Counted from the stretch's first letter, positions 1 to 7,812 are shown. The stretch: 64,000 nucleotides of DNA from Endozoicomonas sp. 8E (GCF_032883915.1 NZ_CP120717.1:3479697-3543696); one strand, 5' to 3'. Numbers and translations: made by a program. Notes: generated from the sequence alone by a model not told the origin.

Positions 1-1
1 A

Positions 2-208
2 GCTGATCTGTATATCCGAAATCTTTTTGATACCTTTCAACGACTGGCCGAAACACGGGGCTTTGCTCGATGCCGGGATGACCTCAGAAAAGGGCTCAAA
101 TCATACCCTGTGAAGGCCCATATCGTTTTCTTCAGAGAAACGGTGAATGGCGCATTAATTGTCAGAGTGCTTCACCAATCGATGGATTTTCAATCACAAA
201 AATACTGA
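2..208 (+). CDS. ParE/RelE-family toxin, 5'-truncated by window edge
   Basis: The open frame enters from the left edge and encodes 68 residues before TGA at 206-208. The tail has the classic ParE pattern: a DDLRKGL helix, then YPV, a HIVFFR strand and a final IVRVLHQSMD strand. ParE toxins of type II toxin-antitoxin modules usually act on DNA gyrase. The upstream antitoxin would lie outside the window. A traN remnant on the opposite strand follows at once, as also happens after the TacAT-type pair at 6.1 kb. The family call is good; activity cannot be judged from the tail alone. Confidence 0.75.
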   Translation, partial: ADLYIRNLFDTFQRLAETRGFARCRDDLRKGLKSYPVKAHIVFFRETVNGALIVRVLHQSMDFQSQKY

Positions 209-225
209 TCGATTCTTGGAAATGC

Positions 226-940
226 TCACTGCTGTCGAAGATTTATAGATTTGGTGTTTTGATAGTGATTGAGTTCTGATGGAGTAATGCTGTCGTATCG
301 GGTTTCCAATTGTTTTCGACTGTCTTCCCGGTGCTGGTCGAAATCCAGCCTTGACCCTTTGCCCGTCAGAGTTTCCAGATTCAACTGTTTCAATGTGTCA
401 GCATTCAACTCTGGCAGTTTGTTTTGCAATTTTAATAATGCCAGCCACTCGCTAAGGTCAATCTGGTTCCAGTTCACAGCTTGCAGAGTTTCAGGCGTTA
501 TACCCTGGCAATCGGGATGTTCGGCAGAGCCCCATCCAGTGTTCAGCTGCTTCCTGATCTGCACTTGCAAGATGCGGGAAAGCGTTGAACTGAAACAGCA
601 ATAGCTTTTGTACTCCATGCTGCTCAATCCCAAAAACTTGCTTTCTCTGTAACTGCCGACTTTATGGCAGGTTTTTCAAATTCTTCGGTTTCACATTTGT
701 TGGTGATCTGAATAATCAGTTTGGTCATGGTGTATGCTGTGTAGATCATGGTGACTGCACTGATCGCTGAGGGTGATGGCCGGGTTCATAATCAGGGTTT
801 GATGGCTCAGCTGACCGCCCTGGGAAGCCAGGTTGTCACCCACCGTTTGGAACAGCAGATTGGTGGCATCCTCGCCCAGAATTTTATGGACGACTTCCGC
901 CATCTTTCGCATTAGCTGTTGCTGCATATTTCCGAGCATT
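226..940 (-). pseudogene. traN: traN 3' remnant (conjugation mating-pair stabilisation), frameshifted
   Basis: Three reading-frame pieces read in order as the C-terminal part of TraN, the outer-membrane mating-pair stabilisation protein of F-type conjugation. The first piece, from about 939, ends at MNPAITLS. A second frame continues as a hydrophobic stretch, then NKCETEEFEKPAI. A third frame resumes at CHKVGSYRESKFLG and runs through KSYCCFSSTLSRI, GWGSAEHPDC and IDLSEWLALL to the stop at 226. The frame changes fall near 765-770 and 665. The whole N-terminal part is missing, so this is a relic of an integrated conjugative element or plasmid. The shared motifs are from my memory of the family. 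Confidence 0.75.
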
Positions 941-965
941 GCGTCTTGAGTGCACTGTGAAAACC

Positions 966-982
966 CACGTCCTATGGACGTG
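966..982. repeat. 7-bp-stem hairpin CACGTCC-TAT-GGACGTG
   Basis: A perfect inverted repeat with a 3-nt loop lies between the traN remnant and the GTPase remnant. Such short hairpins sit at the ends of IS200/IS605-type elements, so this could be a transposon end. No transposase is next to it, and the assignment is only a suggestion. Confidence 0.4.
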
Positions 983-989
983 CTTATGA

Positions 990-1622
990 ATGGTTGGCTT
1001 CGCCTGTCATGAACTACCCGTACGACAAAGATCGCCTATACAACCAAGGTTCAGTGATGAACAGAAAGCCTGTTGTGAACTGGTCCGGATGATTGCAGCA
1101 TCAGGTATTAATGTTCGGGACTATCTGGGGCAGGAGCATACTATCACTACAGCGACTGACAACAGAGATCTGGTAGGTCAGCTTCAGCAGTTCGTGGGTG
1201 CCGATGGTCGGCTTACGCCCATTGTAAAAAGCACCGAGCTGAAACTGAATGTTGAAGGACTTAAGGCTATTGAAGTGGTTGACACACCGGGAATGAATGA
1301 CCCGATTATCTCCCGTGGTCGCCGCACTCAGGAATTTATCGGCCAAGTTGAAAATGATGATATCGCCCGACTCCGACAGGTGCAAGGGCGTATTGTTGGT
1401 GTGCTAGTCAATGAGATGGCTGCGGAAGTGGATGCCAGTGTGACTGAAATCCTGGGCCGTTTATCTGCCGAGAAAGATCAGTTTATTCCGGAATTAACCC
1501 AGGATCTGAACGCTCAGGTCGAGCAGCTGAGTCAGGATCTTCAGAACAGCGAGCAGAAAATGGGCGAGTATAACCAAGTGCTGGAGTTAGTTTCTGAGGA
1601 TCTTGAAAAGCTGGCAGTATGA
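990..1622 (+). pseudogene. Dynamin-like GTPase fragment lacking the P-loop
   Basis: The 210-residue frame contains a G3-type motif, IEVVDTPGMNDPI, after a region with CELVRMIAASGI. The end is a heptad-rich coiled coil (roughly residues 140-205). No Walker A/P-loop is present at the N-terminus. The sequence jumps from EFIGQ straight into a coiled coil that in bacterial dynamin-like proteins would lie much further on. I read this as a fragment with an N-terminal truncation and an internal deletion. The first 20 or so residues are probably not native coding sequence. It could still be expressed, but it should not bind GTP normally. Confidence 0.5.
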
Positions 1623-1956
1623 AGAGCGTTTTTTTCCATTTGCCTTTTGTCCCGTAGCTATATTTTTGAACAAGCAGACTCAAGGTAGGAGAATATGAGC
1701 GCTCAGTGTGGAGAAGCGTACCGGTTTGGCTCCGAACAAAAGAACCATTAAATGTGGGTATTCAATTTCAGCAGTCAAACCCGTAGACGTTTTCGATATA
1801 TGGCACAGTGATTGGCATTAATCGAACCCAAGGCCAGAACAAAAGCCATCCCAGCTTCGGCTCCGAGCTCCATGCTGAGGAGTTGCGCTGTTTTTAAGGG
1901 GGCGCTTTGATAGATGCTGCTCTGACTTCGGGAGATTCCTTTTGAAATCACTTAGG

Positions 1957-1972
1957 CTGTATTTATATACAG
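1957..1972. promoter_or_regulatory. LexA (SOS) box upstream of ATPase gene
   Basis: CTGTATTTATATACAG matches the gammaproteobacterial LexA consensus CTGT-N8-ACAG exactly and is itself nearly palindromic. It lies 74 bp before the ATPase start. A TATGAT at 2006-2011 could be the -10 element. The gap from 1623 to 2045 otherwise holds no convincing gene. Confidence 0.6.
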
Positions 1973-2014
1973 TACCTTTTGTATCGCCTATTTTAATAAA
2001 TAAACTATGATATA

Positions 2015-2040
2015 GTTACTGTAATAAATATTACGGTAAC
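2015..2040. promoter_or_regulatory. 26-bp inverted repeat, candidate operator
   Basis: GTTACTGTAATA and TATTACGGTAAC form 12-bp arms with one mismatch around a 2-bp centre. The repeat ends 5 bp before the ATG of the ATPase gene, so a bound protein or an mRNA hairpin there would hide the ribosome binding region. No clear Shine-Dalgarno is visible upstream of the ATG. Confidence 0.5.
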
Positions 2041-2045
2041 ATTTC

Positions 2046-3374
2046 ATGAGATTCTATAACCGAGAAGACGAGCTTGAACAGCTCCAGGAGTGGAGTGAAC
2101 AAGCCTCTAAAGGAACGGCCCACCTGACGACCGTAGTAGGAATGCGCCGGGTAGGTAAAACCGCTCTGCTAAATAAAACCTTTCCTCAGAACACGGCTGC
2201 TGCAGCTTCTATCTATTTGTTTGTATCCAGAAAACAGGAGTCATTGCTGTGTGAAGAGTTTGTCGAACAGATCAGAACGGTTTTAAATATTCCCATATTT
2301 GGTCAGCCTGCACGTCTTCGGGAAGTCATGGAAATCCTGTTGCAGTTCAGCATCACGACGCCGGTTACCGTCATACTGGATGAATTTCAGGATATCCAGC
2401 GGGTTAATCGGGCGTTTTTTTCCGAACTTCAGGATTTATGGGATCGGTACAGACAACAGAGTCGTATGCACCTGGTCTGCTGTGGCTCTTTATACAGCCT
2501 TATGACCCGGTTGTTTCAGGATGGACGAGAGCCCTTGTTTGGTCGAGCCGATCATCGCATCAACCTTCAGCCGTTGCGTTGTCGCTATATCGCCCAGATG
2601 CTGAATGACCGGCAGGAGTTTACGCCTGAAAAACTTCTGCAGTGGTACATGCTCAGTGGCGGTGTTCCTAAATATCTGGAGTGGCTGTTTAATATTGATC
2701 CTGCAGAAAACCTGTGGTCGCAGCTGATTAATGAACATAGCCTGGTTATTGAAGAAGGGCATTATCGTCTGGCCGAAGAGTTTGGGCCTGAGCATGGTAC
2801 CTATTTTTCCATATTGGCGGCTATCGCTTCCGGTAGTAGGAGCCGACCTGAAATAGAATCATTGCTGGGCATTTCCGTAGGGCCACAGCTTGATCGTTTG
2901 GAAAATGAATTTGATATCATCAGCCGAAACCGGCCAGTGTTGTCTAAACCGGGAACCCGGTTGATTAAATATCGCATTGCCGATGCTTTCCTGGCCTTCT
3001 GGTTTCGCTCTATTTATAAGCACCGTAGCGCAGTGGAGATTGGCAACTTTCCGTTTATCCATAAAGTCATTGAGCGTGACTACCCGACCTGGAGTGGTCA
3101 CTGGCTGGAAGAAATCGTCAGGGAAGTCATTGCTGAAACAGGCGAGTACAATATCGTTGGCAGTTACTGGGAGAGAGGGAACCAGAATGAAATTGATCTT
3201 GTCGCGATCAATGAACTGGATAAAAAAGTCCTGATTGCTGAAATCAAGCGTAACCCGAAAAATATCCGAAAAACGCATTTACAGGAAAAAGCCACCAAGT
3301 TGGTGCAGCAACTGAAGGGATATGATATTGAGTACAGGGGCTTTGCTCTGGACGATTTGGCAGATTGGTTTTGA
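2046..3374 (+). CDS. AAA-type ATPase with C-terminal PD-(D/E)XK-like nuclease (archaeal-ATPase/DUF234 family)
   Basis: The 442-residue protein begins with the family signature FYNREDEL. Walker A is GMRRVGKT at residues 32-39 and Walker B is VILDEFQD near 114-121. A winged-helix-like segment follows. The last 75 residues contain NEIDLVAIN and then AEIKR, the E/D...ExK arrangement of the DUF234 restriction-like fold. Members of this family are widespread and poorly understood; some accompany toxin or mobile modules. It stands alone on the plus strand among degraded genes, and both a LexA box and an inverted repeat precede it, which suggests DNA-damage control. The ATG at 2046 fits the conserved N-terminus. 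The ATPase call is secure; the cellular role is unknown. Confidence 0.8.
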   Translation: MRFYNREDELEQLQEWSEQASKGTAHLTTVVGMRRVGKTALLNKTFPQNTAAAASIYLFVSRKQESLLCEEFVEQIRTVLNIPIFGQPARLREVMEILLQFSITTPVTVILDEFQDIQRVNRAFFSELQDLWDRYRQQSRMHLVCCGSLYSLMTRLFQDGREPLFGRADHRINLQPLRCRYIAQMLNDRQEFTPEKLLQWYMLSGGVPKYLEWLFNIDPAENLWSQLINEHSLVIEEGHYRLAEEFGPEHGTYFSILAAIASGSRSRPEIESLLGISVGPQLDRLENEFDIISRNRPVLSKPGTRLIKYRIADAFLAFWFRSIYKHRSAVEIGNFPFIHKVIERDYPTWSGHWLEEIVREVIAETGEYNIVGSYWERGNQNEIDLVAINELDKKVLIAEIKRNPKNIRKTHLQEKATKLVQQLKGYDIEYRGFALDDLADWF

Positions 3375-3410
3375 CAGGATGGCTCTGCCATGCCGCTTCT
3401 GTCCGACGGG

Positions 3411-3650
3411 TCAACAGGCGACGCTACGCGCATGAAAAGGTTTTTTCCCTACCAAGTCCCGTGAAATTCGCGCAGGGCGTGATTGAAAAATCATAGTGTT
3501 AATGCTGGACAGCCATATATGAAGGACTTTCTCTTCCACCCATGGGTCTTTCAGAATCCGTTTCTGGTAATCGTACTGGAGTCGATGTATGAGCAATATT
3601 TTCAAATGAGAGCCTAATTCATTAGCCATATCGCCCATGCGTAGCTCCAT
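3411..3650 (-). CDS. Hypothetical protein, possible DUF29-like remnant
   Basis: The 79-residue frame has one alpha-helical stretch, NELGSHLKILLIHRLQYDYQ, followed by DPWVEEKVLHIWLSSI. This spacing of a hydrophobic helix, a Y-Q turn and a second tryptophan-bearing helix weakly recalls DUF29 proteins, which are longer (about 140 residues). The last third looks non-native. There is no obvious ribosome binding site, and the gene lies among debris. It may be a truncated gene or chance coding. Confidence 0.3.
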   Translation of the reverse strand: MELRMGDMANELGSHLKILLIHRLQYDYQKRILKDPWVEEKVLHIWLSSINTMIFQSRPARISRDLVGKKPFHARSVAC

Positions 3651-3696
3651 TGCCCTTCCACTTTAGGCAGATAACAGAATGGAAACAGAATCAATT

Positions 3697-3746
3697 ACCA
3701 CTTGCATGGGTTCATCGCCCCTTAACTGACTTGCCTGAACCTTGTG
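3697..3746 (-). repeat. 50-bp displaced copy of part of the fic gene
   Basis: This stretch matches 11150-11199, inside the intact fic gene, at 48 of 50 positions by eye. In that frame it encodes HKVQASQLRGDEPMQVV, corresponding to HKVQAGQLRGDEPMQVV of the intact Fic protein. The sequence on either side is unrelated to fic. It marks the remains of a second, otherwise lost fic gene or a recombination scar. Confidence 0.7.
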
Positions 3747-4155
3747 TAATTTGTTGTCGGTTTTTTTTCCCCGAATGCTTTTCTTTCCGCCACTGTTCAG
3801 CCTGTTTTCTAAAGGCTTCCCAGACAGGGTGACCCAGTCGCCCAAAAAGACGGCTGCCTTCTATCTCGTAACATTTGTCGGCAAAGGCCGGGTCGATGGT
3901 GTAATAACCCTGTTCCCCCGGCAGCCCAGCATTAAACCGCCACAGTTTCTGTTCCAGCATTTTCTGAATCATGGGGGATAACAGGATATTAAGCGCATGG
4001 GTATCGGGAGTTTTTGGAAAGGTTGCTCCAGAGCTTTGACTCAGGGGTAGGGCAGCCAAGTCAGTAATGTGTCGAGCCGGGGGGCAAAACGGCATTATCC
4101 ATGGCTGAAGAGTTTCAACAGGGCAGAAACAGGGTAGTCTTTCATTCCTGATCAT
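3712..4155 (-). CDS. Hypothetical protein overlapping the dinD stop
   Basis: Starting at the ATG at 4153-4155, inside the last codons of dinD, the frame runs about 147 residues. The middle (SPMIQKMLEQKLWRFNAG, then GYYTIDPAFADKCYEIEG and LGHPVWEAFRKQAEQW) has believable protein composition, but I do not recognise it. The final residues are read out of frame through the fic scrap, so the natural C-terminus may be lost. The translational overlap with dinD suggests co-expression. A competing ATG at 4146 in the third frame is closed after 16 codons. Confidence 0.4.
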   Translation of the reverse strand: MIRNERLPCFCPVETLQPWIMPFCPPARHITDLAALPLSQSSGATFPKTPDTHALNILLSPMIQKMLEQKLWRFNAGLPGEQGYYTIDPAFADKCYEIEGSRLFGRLGHPVWEAFRKQAEQWRKEKHSGKKNRQQITQGSGKSVKGR

Positions 4156-4993
4156 CCTCCGCTTTGCTGATTTTATTTTTTTGCTTTTCCAGTTGTTTAA
4201 CGCTGGTTTCCGGTGTGGGCAGGTCTTCAGGCATGGTGCCACCCAGCTCATCAATGGTTTGGCGTACTTTGGCGCCGACCTGATGATGGGTCTGGTTGGC
4301 CTGGGTTTTGCCCTGCACCTGATCACGGCGCAACTTTTCTTCGGTCTGGGTAGCCCGGAACAGGTTGGCGGCCAGTTCGGTCGAGCCCATAAAATCGAGA
4401 ATTTTGTGGCTTTTTTTCAGCCCTTTGCGCTGGTGGATATCTTTGGCATCCAGCCCGCCATAAAGCCCTCGGTAACCGTGGTTCTGGAAAATGGCAAAAT
4501 CCATATTGCTGGTGACACCCGCATCGGCGGCAGCGTCCACCAACTGTTTATTATGCTCTTTCATCTCTTCCCGAAGCAGCAGACGTTTTTCATCTTCCTT
4601 CAGCTGCTTGAAAGCCTGATCATCAGCCAGCTCCTGACGGCGGGTTTGCAGGGCAAAGTAGGTCTGACCATTGGCGATCACTGGCTTGGACGGGTCGCCG
4701 TTCTGAACCACCAGATAACAGGCGTAGCGGGACAGGCGCACGTCGGGCAGTTTGCGTTTGGCGCCGGAGCCGATCGGGACCATTTCGTGGACCTCCACGA
4801 AATGGTTTGAAATAGCCTGATCGCTGTTAGTGCAGGCCTCGGCGGCTTTCGCTATGACAGGCTGAAAGTTTCGATATTCAGAATATCCCAGTACTTTGCT
4901 TAATTGTCTGGCAGACCAGAATGCCTGGCCGTGATCATTCACCTGCCTGATCGATTCAAAGCTCTGATGATCTGTGTTCATTGATTTATCCAT
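4142..4993 (-). CDS. dinD: DNA-damage-inducible protein D
   Basis: The 283-residue product matches DinD along its length: FWSARQLSKVLGYSEYRNF near the start (Bro-N-like fold), LSRYACYLVVQNGDPSKPVI, QTRRQELADDQAFKQL, the NHGYRGLYGG turn and GSTELAANLFRATQTEEK. The C-terminus is a charged tail. E. coli DinD is induced in the SOS response and inhibits RecA filament activities. A perfect LexA box overlaps the promoter here, in agreement with that role. The start at 4993 gives MDKSMNTDHQ; the internal Met5 is an equally plausible start. The gene has few relatives around it and is followed by an overlapping unknown ORF. Confidence 0.9.
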   Translation of the reverse strand: MDKSMNTDHQSFESIRQVNDHGQAFWSARQLSKVLGYSEYRNFQPVIAKAAEACTNSDQAISNHFVEVHEMVPIGSGAKRKLPDVRLSRYACYLVVQNGDPSKPVIANGQTYFALQTRRQELADDQAFKQLKEDEKRLLLREEMKEHNKQLVDAAADAGVTSNMDFAIFQNHGYRGLYGGLDAKDIHQRKGLKKSHKILDFMGSTELAANLFRATQTEEKLRRDQVQGKTQANQTHHQVGAKVRQTIDELGGTMPEDLPTPETSVKQLEKQKNKISKAEDDQE

Positions 4994-5006
4994 GCTCTGT
5001 CTCTAC

Positions 5007-5022
5007 CTGTATAAAAAAACAG
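5007..5022 (-). promoter_or_regulatory. LexA (SOS) box of dinD
   Basis: CTGTATAAAAAAACAG is an exact CTGT-N8-ACAG LexA operator 14 bp before the dinD ATG. Read on the minus strand, a TATAAT just upstream of it could be the -10 element, so LexA would block polymerase directly. Confidence 0.8.
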
Positions 5023-5060
5023 TTATTATATAGCACACCCTGCCAGTTCTGGCTTCTGAT

Positions 5061-5084
5061 CCTATTGCGCAGCTGCGTAATAGG
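5061..5084. repeat. 24-bp near-perfect palindrome
   Basis: CCTATTGCGCAG and CTGCGTAATAGG are 12-bp arms with one mismatch and no spacer. The palindrome lies between dinD and the broken toxin gene. It could be a protein-binding site or an integration core; nothing nearby decides this. Confidence 0.45.
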
Positions 5085-5108
5085 GTCGAGAATGAGGTCG
5101 GTTTAATG

Positions 5109-5222
5109 TCATTCCAGCAACCGCTTTTTTAGCAGGCTCTGTAAATACTGCTGTGCCCAGCGGGTGAGGTGGACAGTGTAAGACGGACTTTCTGTTGCCC
5201 CGGACAGTTCAGGTTTGCTCAT
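5109..5222 (-). pseudogene. ParE/RelE-type toxin, N-terminal stub
   Basis: A 37-residue frame starts at the ATG at 5222, four bases after the antitoxin stop, and contains YTVHLTRWAQQYLQSLL, typical of the first strand and helix of ParE-type toxins. It then stops at TGA 5109-5111. Full toxins are about 95 residues, so the catalytic and binding surface is missing. With its antitoxin also interrupted, the module looks dead. Confidence 0.45.
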
Positions 5223-5225
5223 TAA

Positions 5226-5504
5226 TTACCGCTCGCCAGAGTCTATCTGTTGTTTAAGCCGATTGAAAAACGCTTCAGCGGGTTCGATATCGCCCTGTTC
5301 GATCTGTTGCTGACCAGTGGCCAGGATTTTCAGCAAAGCCAGTCACTCCTGCTGTTGCTGGTAGCTGTCGGCATCAAGAATGACGGCGCTGGCCTCGCCG
5401 TTCTGGGTAATCACCATGGGCTGGCGGTTTTCCCGGATTTCGTTAATCACCGCTGAGGTGTTTCTTTTCAGATAGCTGATCGGTTTGATTTGGTCCATAC
5501 GCAT
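5226..5504 (-). pseudogene. Phd/YefM-type antitoxin interrupted by an in-frame stop
   Basis: The start at 5504 follows a strong GGAGGA ribosome binding site. The first 53 residues (PISYLKRNTSAVINEIREN, then QPMVITQNGEASAVILDADSY) are a standard Phd/YefM DNA-binding domain. TGA at 5343-5345 stops translation, but the same frame continues with LALLKILATGQQQIEQGDI to the natural stop at 5226. The usual antitoxin is about 90 residues, so the toxin-neutralising tail is lost unless the stop is read through. The repressor half could still be made. Confidence 0.65.
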
Positions 5505-5539
5505 GGTGTCCTCCTGATGAAAGTCTTATAAAGTGCCTT

Positions 5540-5794
5540 TTAAGGTTCTTTATTATTGGCCTTAAGAGGCGCTTTGTAGCAATGGCGGATTGACTGATCC
5601 GTCGCTTCTTCCAGCAGTGGTTCCAGCTGGTCAATATCTGGGAACAGGGGTTCGCTTGCGCCATCAAAGCCATCGGTTTTCAGGTGTTCCAACAGAGTGC
5701 GGTTGTCGGTTTCGCTGGATTCGGCTTGGATTAGCTGTTGTTCGGTGAGTTGGCCTTCGATCGCCAGAGTTATGAAAGCATCCGAGTATGGAAC
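5540..5794 (-). pseudogene. C-terminal fragment resembling type I restriction subunit S
   Basis: An open frame without a start codon reads TLAIEGQLTEQQ, then DNRTLLEHLKTDGFD and IDQLEPLLEEATD. The segment AIEG-x-LTEQ resembles the conserved region that follows target-recognition domains in HsdS subunits. An in-frame stop precedes it at about 5795. No hsdR or hsdM is in the window. I treat it as a decayed tail; the family assignment is tentative. Confidence 0.35.
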
Positions 5795-5807
5795 TTATTG
5801 GTATTCT

Positions 5808-5851
5808 GTATATCTAATCGCTATACTTTTATGTAAGTCTGATAGATATAC
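5808..5851. promoter_or_regulatory. Operator-like inverted repeat of the DUF1778/GNAT module
   Basis: GTATATCTA (5808-5816) and TAGATATAC (5843-5851) are perfect inverted 9-bp arms 26 bp apart. The second arm abuts the AGGAGG ribosome binding site at 5852-5857. Ribbon-helix-helix antitoxins of this class autoregulate by binding such repeats, so this is the likely operator. Confidence 0.65.
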
Positions 5852-5862
5852 AGGAGGCGAAT

Positions 5863-6126
5863 ATGGCTAAAACAGTCCCCATCAACATGCGTGTAGAACC
5901 CGAACAACAGGCTCTGCTGACTATGGCAGCTTCTGTTCTGAAGAAAGACAGATCCGCTTTTATACTTGACGTTGCATGCAGGGAAGCGATGAATGTCTTG
6001 CTGGATCAAAGAGTATTCAATCTTGATGAAGCACAGGCTAAAGCCTTCGAAGAGGCTCTGGAAGCACCCGTTCCAGAAAACAGCAAACTCAAAAAGCTAT
6101 TGGCGGAGCCTGCACCGTGGGAATAA
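5863..6126 (+). CDS. DUF1778 ribbon-helix-helix antitoxin (TacA-type)
   Basis: The 87-residue protein starts with the DUF1778 pattern INMRVEPEQQALLTMAA and continues with a helix-turn segment KKDRSAFILDVA. The C-terminal tail has FNLDEAQAKAFEEALEAP, the region that in TacA-type antitoxins wraps around the acetyltransferase toxin. AGGAGG lies 5 bp before the ATG. The toxin gene overlaps its last 10 bases. It should neutralise the toxin and repress the operon through the inverted repeat just upstream. Confidence 0.9.
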   Translation: MAKTVPINMRVEPEQQALLTMAASVLKKDRSAFILDVACREAMNVLLDQRVFNLDEAQAKAFEEALEAPVPENSKLKKLLAEPAPWE

Positions 6127-6617
6127 TCAAGGCACCAGAATTACTGACTGCTGAACATAATACGGATGACTTTGATTGTGGGCATGTTGTATTAAACCAC
6201 TGGCTGAAAAAAACAGCTCTGAAAAACCAGTCAGCCAACGCCAGCCGAACCTTTGTTGTGAACAAAGGCAATATTGTTATAGGGTACTATGCTCTCTCCA
6301 GCGGCAGTGTCGAGCGAATGCAGGCTCCGAAAGCAATGGCCCGCAACATGCCTGATCCGGTTCCTGTGACCGTATTGGGACGGCTCGCCGTTGACAATCA
6401 TCATCGGGGGCTGCGAATTGGCTCAGGATTACTGAAGGACGCCATGCTTCGTACACTGGTTGTCTCCGGTCACATTGGTGTTAAAGCCATGCTGGTTCAT
6501 GCGATTTCGGATGAAGCGAAACAATTTTATCTCCAGTATGGATTTAAGGAGTCACCATTCAACCCAATGACGCTATTGCTTCCTGTCAAACAGATTGCTG
6601 ACTTATTTCCTCAATGA
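6117..6617 (+). CDS. GNAT acetyltransferase toxin (TacT-type)
   Basis: The 166-residue protein starts at GTG 6117 within the antitoxin frame, giving GIIKAPELLTAEH, the usual TacT opening. Further signatures are FDCGHVVLNHWLKK, GYYALSSGSVER, the acetyl-CoA loop region VLGRLAVDNHHRGLRIGSGL and the C-terminal FYLQYGFKESP with the conserved tyrosine. TacT-like toxins acetylate the amino group of charged tRNAs and stop translation. The complete operator, antitoxin and toxin suggest a working module. A minus-strand traN remnant ends in the last bases of this gene. Confidence 0.9.
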   Translation: MGIIKAPELLTAEHNTDDFDCGHVVLNHWLKKTALKNQSANASRTFVVNKGNIVIGYYALSSGSVERMQAPKAMARNMPDPVPVTVLGRLAVDNHHRGLRIGSGLLKDAMLRTLVVSGHIGVKAMLVHAISDEAKQFYLQYGFKESPFNPMTLLLPVKQIADLFPQ

Positions 6618-6784
6618 TCTCTGGCTTCGTAACGTAAAGCGTCAGCTTTCGTGTTCTGATATCTGTTTAACTGGCTGGAAGTAATGTCCCGGTAACGGGC
6701 TTTCAGTCGTTTGAGGCTATTTTCTCTTCGTTCATCAAAGTCCAGCCTTGAACCCTTGCCCGTTAGAGTTTCCAGATTTGCCCG
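6611..6784 (-). pseudogene. traN: Second traN 3' remnant
   Basis: The minus strand encodes NLETLTGKGSRLDFDERRE and ends with NRYQNTKADALRYEARDH before TGA at 6611-6613. It aligns with the tail of the traN remnant at 226-460 (LETLTGKGSRLDFDQHRED, then LNHYQNTKS). About 57 codons remain; the upstream junction is near 6784. Its last bases overlap the end of the acetyltransferase toxin gene. Confidence 0.65.
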
Positions 6785-6791
6785 CCCTGAT

Positions 6792-7703
6792 TTATTCAGC
6801 CTTTAACTCTGTGACATAAGACAGAATTTTGCTGCGCAACCAGCAGTTGGTTTTGCTATTGCGCAGTCGGCTATGGGCCAGTAATTTGTAGTTAATGGGC
6901 AAAGAACGAAACGGTATTTTCATCACCTGTAAACCAAATTGTTGAGAAAATATCTTCGCCAGACTGCTGCTCATAGTGCCGATACTTTCACTACTGGCTA
7001 CCAGAGCCATTAACGCAAGCAGGGAGTCGCACTCAGCCATAACCTTTCTTGGTTGCAGGGGCTCTTCTGTAAAAGAGTCTGCCAAAAATGTATTTTCACG
7101 CCTCAGTTTCAACGTTATATGTTTTTCCTGATAAAACTGCTCAGCCGAGACGCTTCCCTGGATTCTCGGGTGGGATTGGCTGGCAATCAGGCAGATCTGG
7201 TCAGTAAACAAAGGCTGGGAAAAATAAGATAAGGTCGAGACATGAGCAAAATCTATTGCTAAATCCGCCTGCCGTAAATTGAGCTTATCAAGTAACTCTT
7301 CCTCAGTGGTCGGTGTTGGGTAAAGCACTATTTCCCGGTTTTCCAATGTTAAGTCAGCTTCAATCTTTGGAAGCAGTACCAGCATTACGGGCTCTGGGGT
7401 ATACACGACGAACCGGCGCTTTCCGTGATGGCTGAGTCCCTGCATATCACTCAGAGTATTGTTTATAGTTTCCAGGGCGGGCTCAATCTGGCGGGCTATT
7501 TCGTGGGCAAAATCCGTTGGCGCAATGCCCCGGCCATCACGAACAAACAGGGTATCTCCCAATTGGTTTTGCATTCTCTTTAATGCGCCACTCACGCCGG
7601 GTTGGGTTAGCTCCATAACCTCAGCCGCTACTGTGATTGATTGATGGTGATAGACCGCCAGAAAAACTCGCAGGAGATTAAGGTCGAACTTTGATGCTTT
7701 CAT
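6792..7703 (-). CDS. LysR-family transcriptional regulator
   Basis: From the ATG at 7703 the product is 303 residues, starting MKASKFDLNLLRVFLAVYH. A longer frame reaches 7754 but would add an atypical hydrophobic leader, so the inner start is preferred. The N-terminal winged helix-turn-helix reads QSITVAAEVMELTQPGVSGAL. The remainder is a standard co-inducer domain. It is divergent from the alkylsulfatase gene with a 109-bp shared intergenic region, the usual layout for a LysR protein that controls its neighbour. The ligand is unknown; sulfate esters or released alcohols are reasonable guesses. Confidence 0.85.
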   Translation of the reverse strand: MKASKFDLNLLRVFLAVYHHQSITVAAEVMELTQPGVSGALKRMQNQLGDTLFVRDGRGIAPTDFAHEIARQIEPALETINNTLSDMQGLSHHGKRRFVVYTPEPVMLVLLPKIEADLTLENREIVLYPTPTTEEELLDKLNLRQADLAIDFAHVSTLSYFSQPLFTDQICLIASQSHPRIQGSVSAEQFYQEKHITLKLRRENTFLADSFTEEPLQPRKVMAECDSLLALMALVASSESIGTMSSSLAKIFSQQFGLQVMKIPFRSLPINYKLLAHSRLRNSKTNCWLRSKILSYVTELKAE

Positions 7704-7812
7704 CAATACATAACCAGCAGTGATGATTAAACTAAAGAATGCCAAATATATCATTATGAATTAAGCCATTAAAGTGATCGGGTCTTCAGTTCAACCGTGA
7801 ATAAGGACTACT

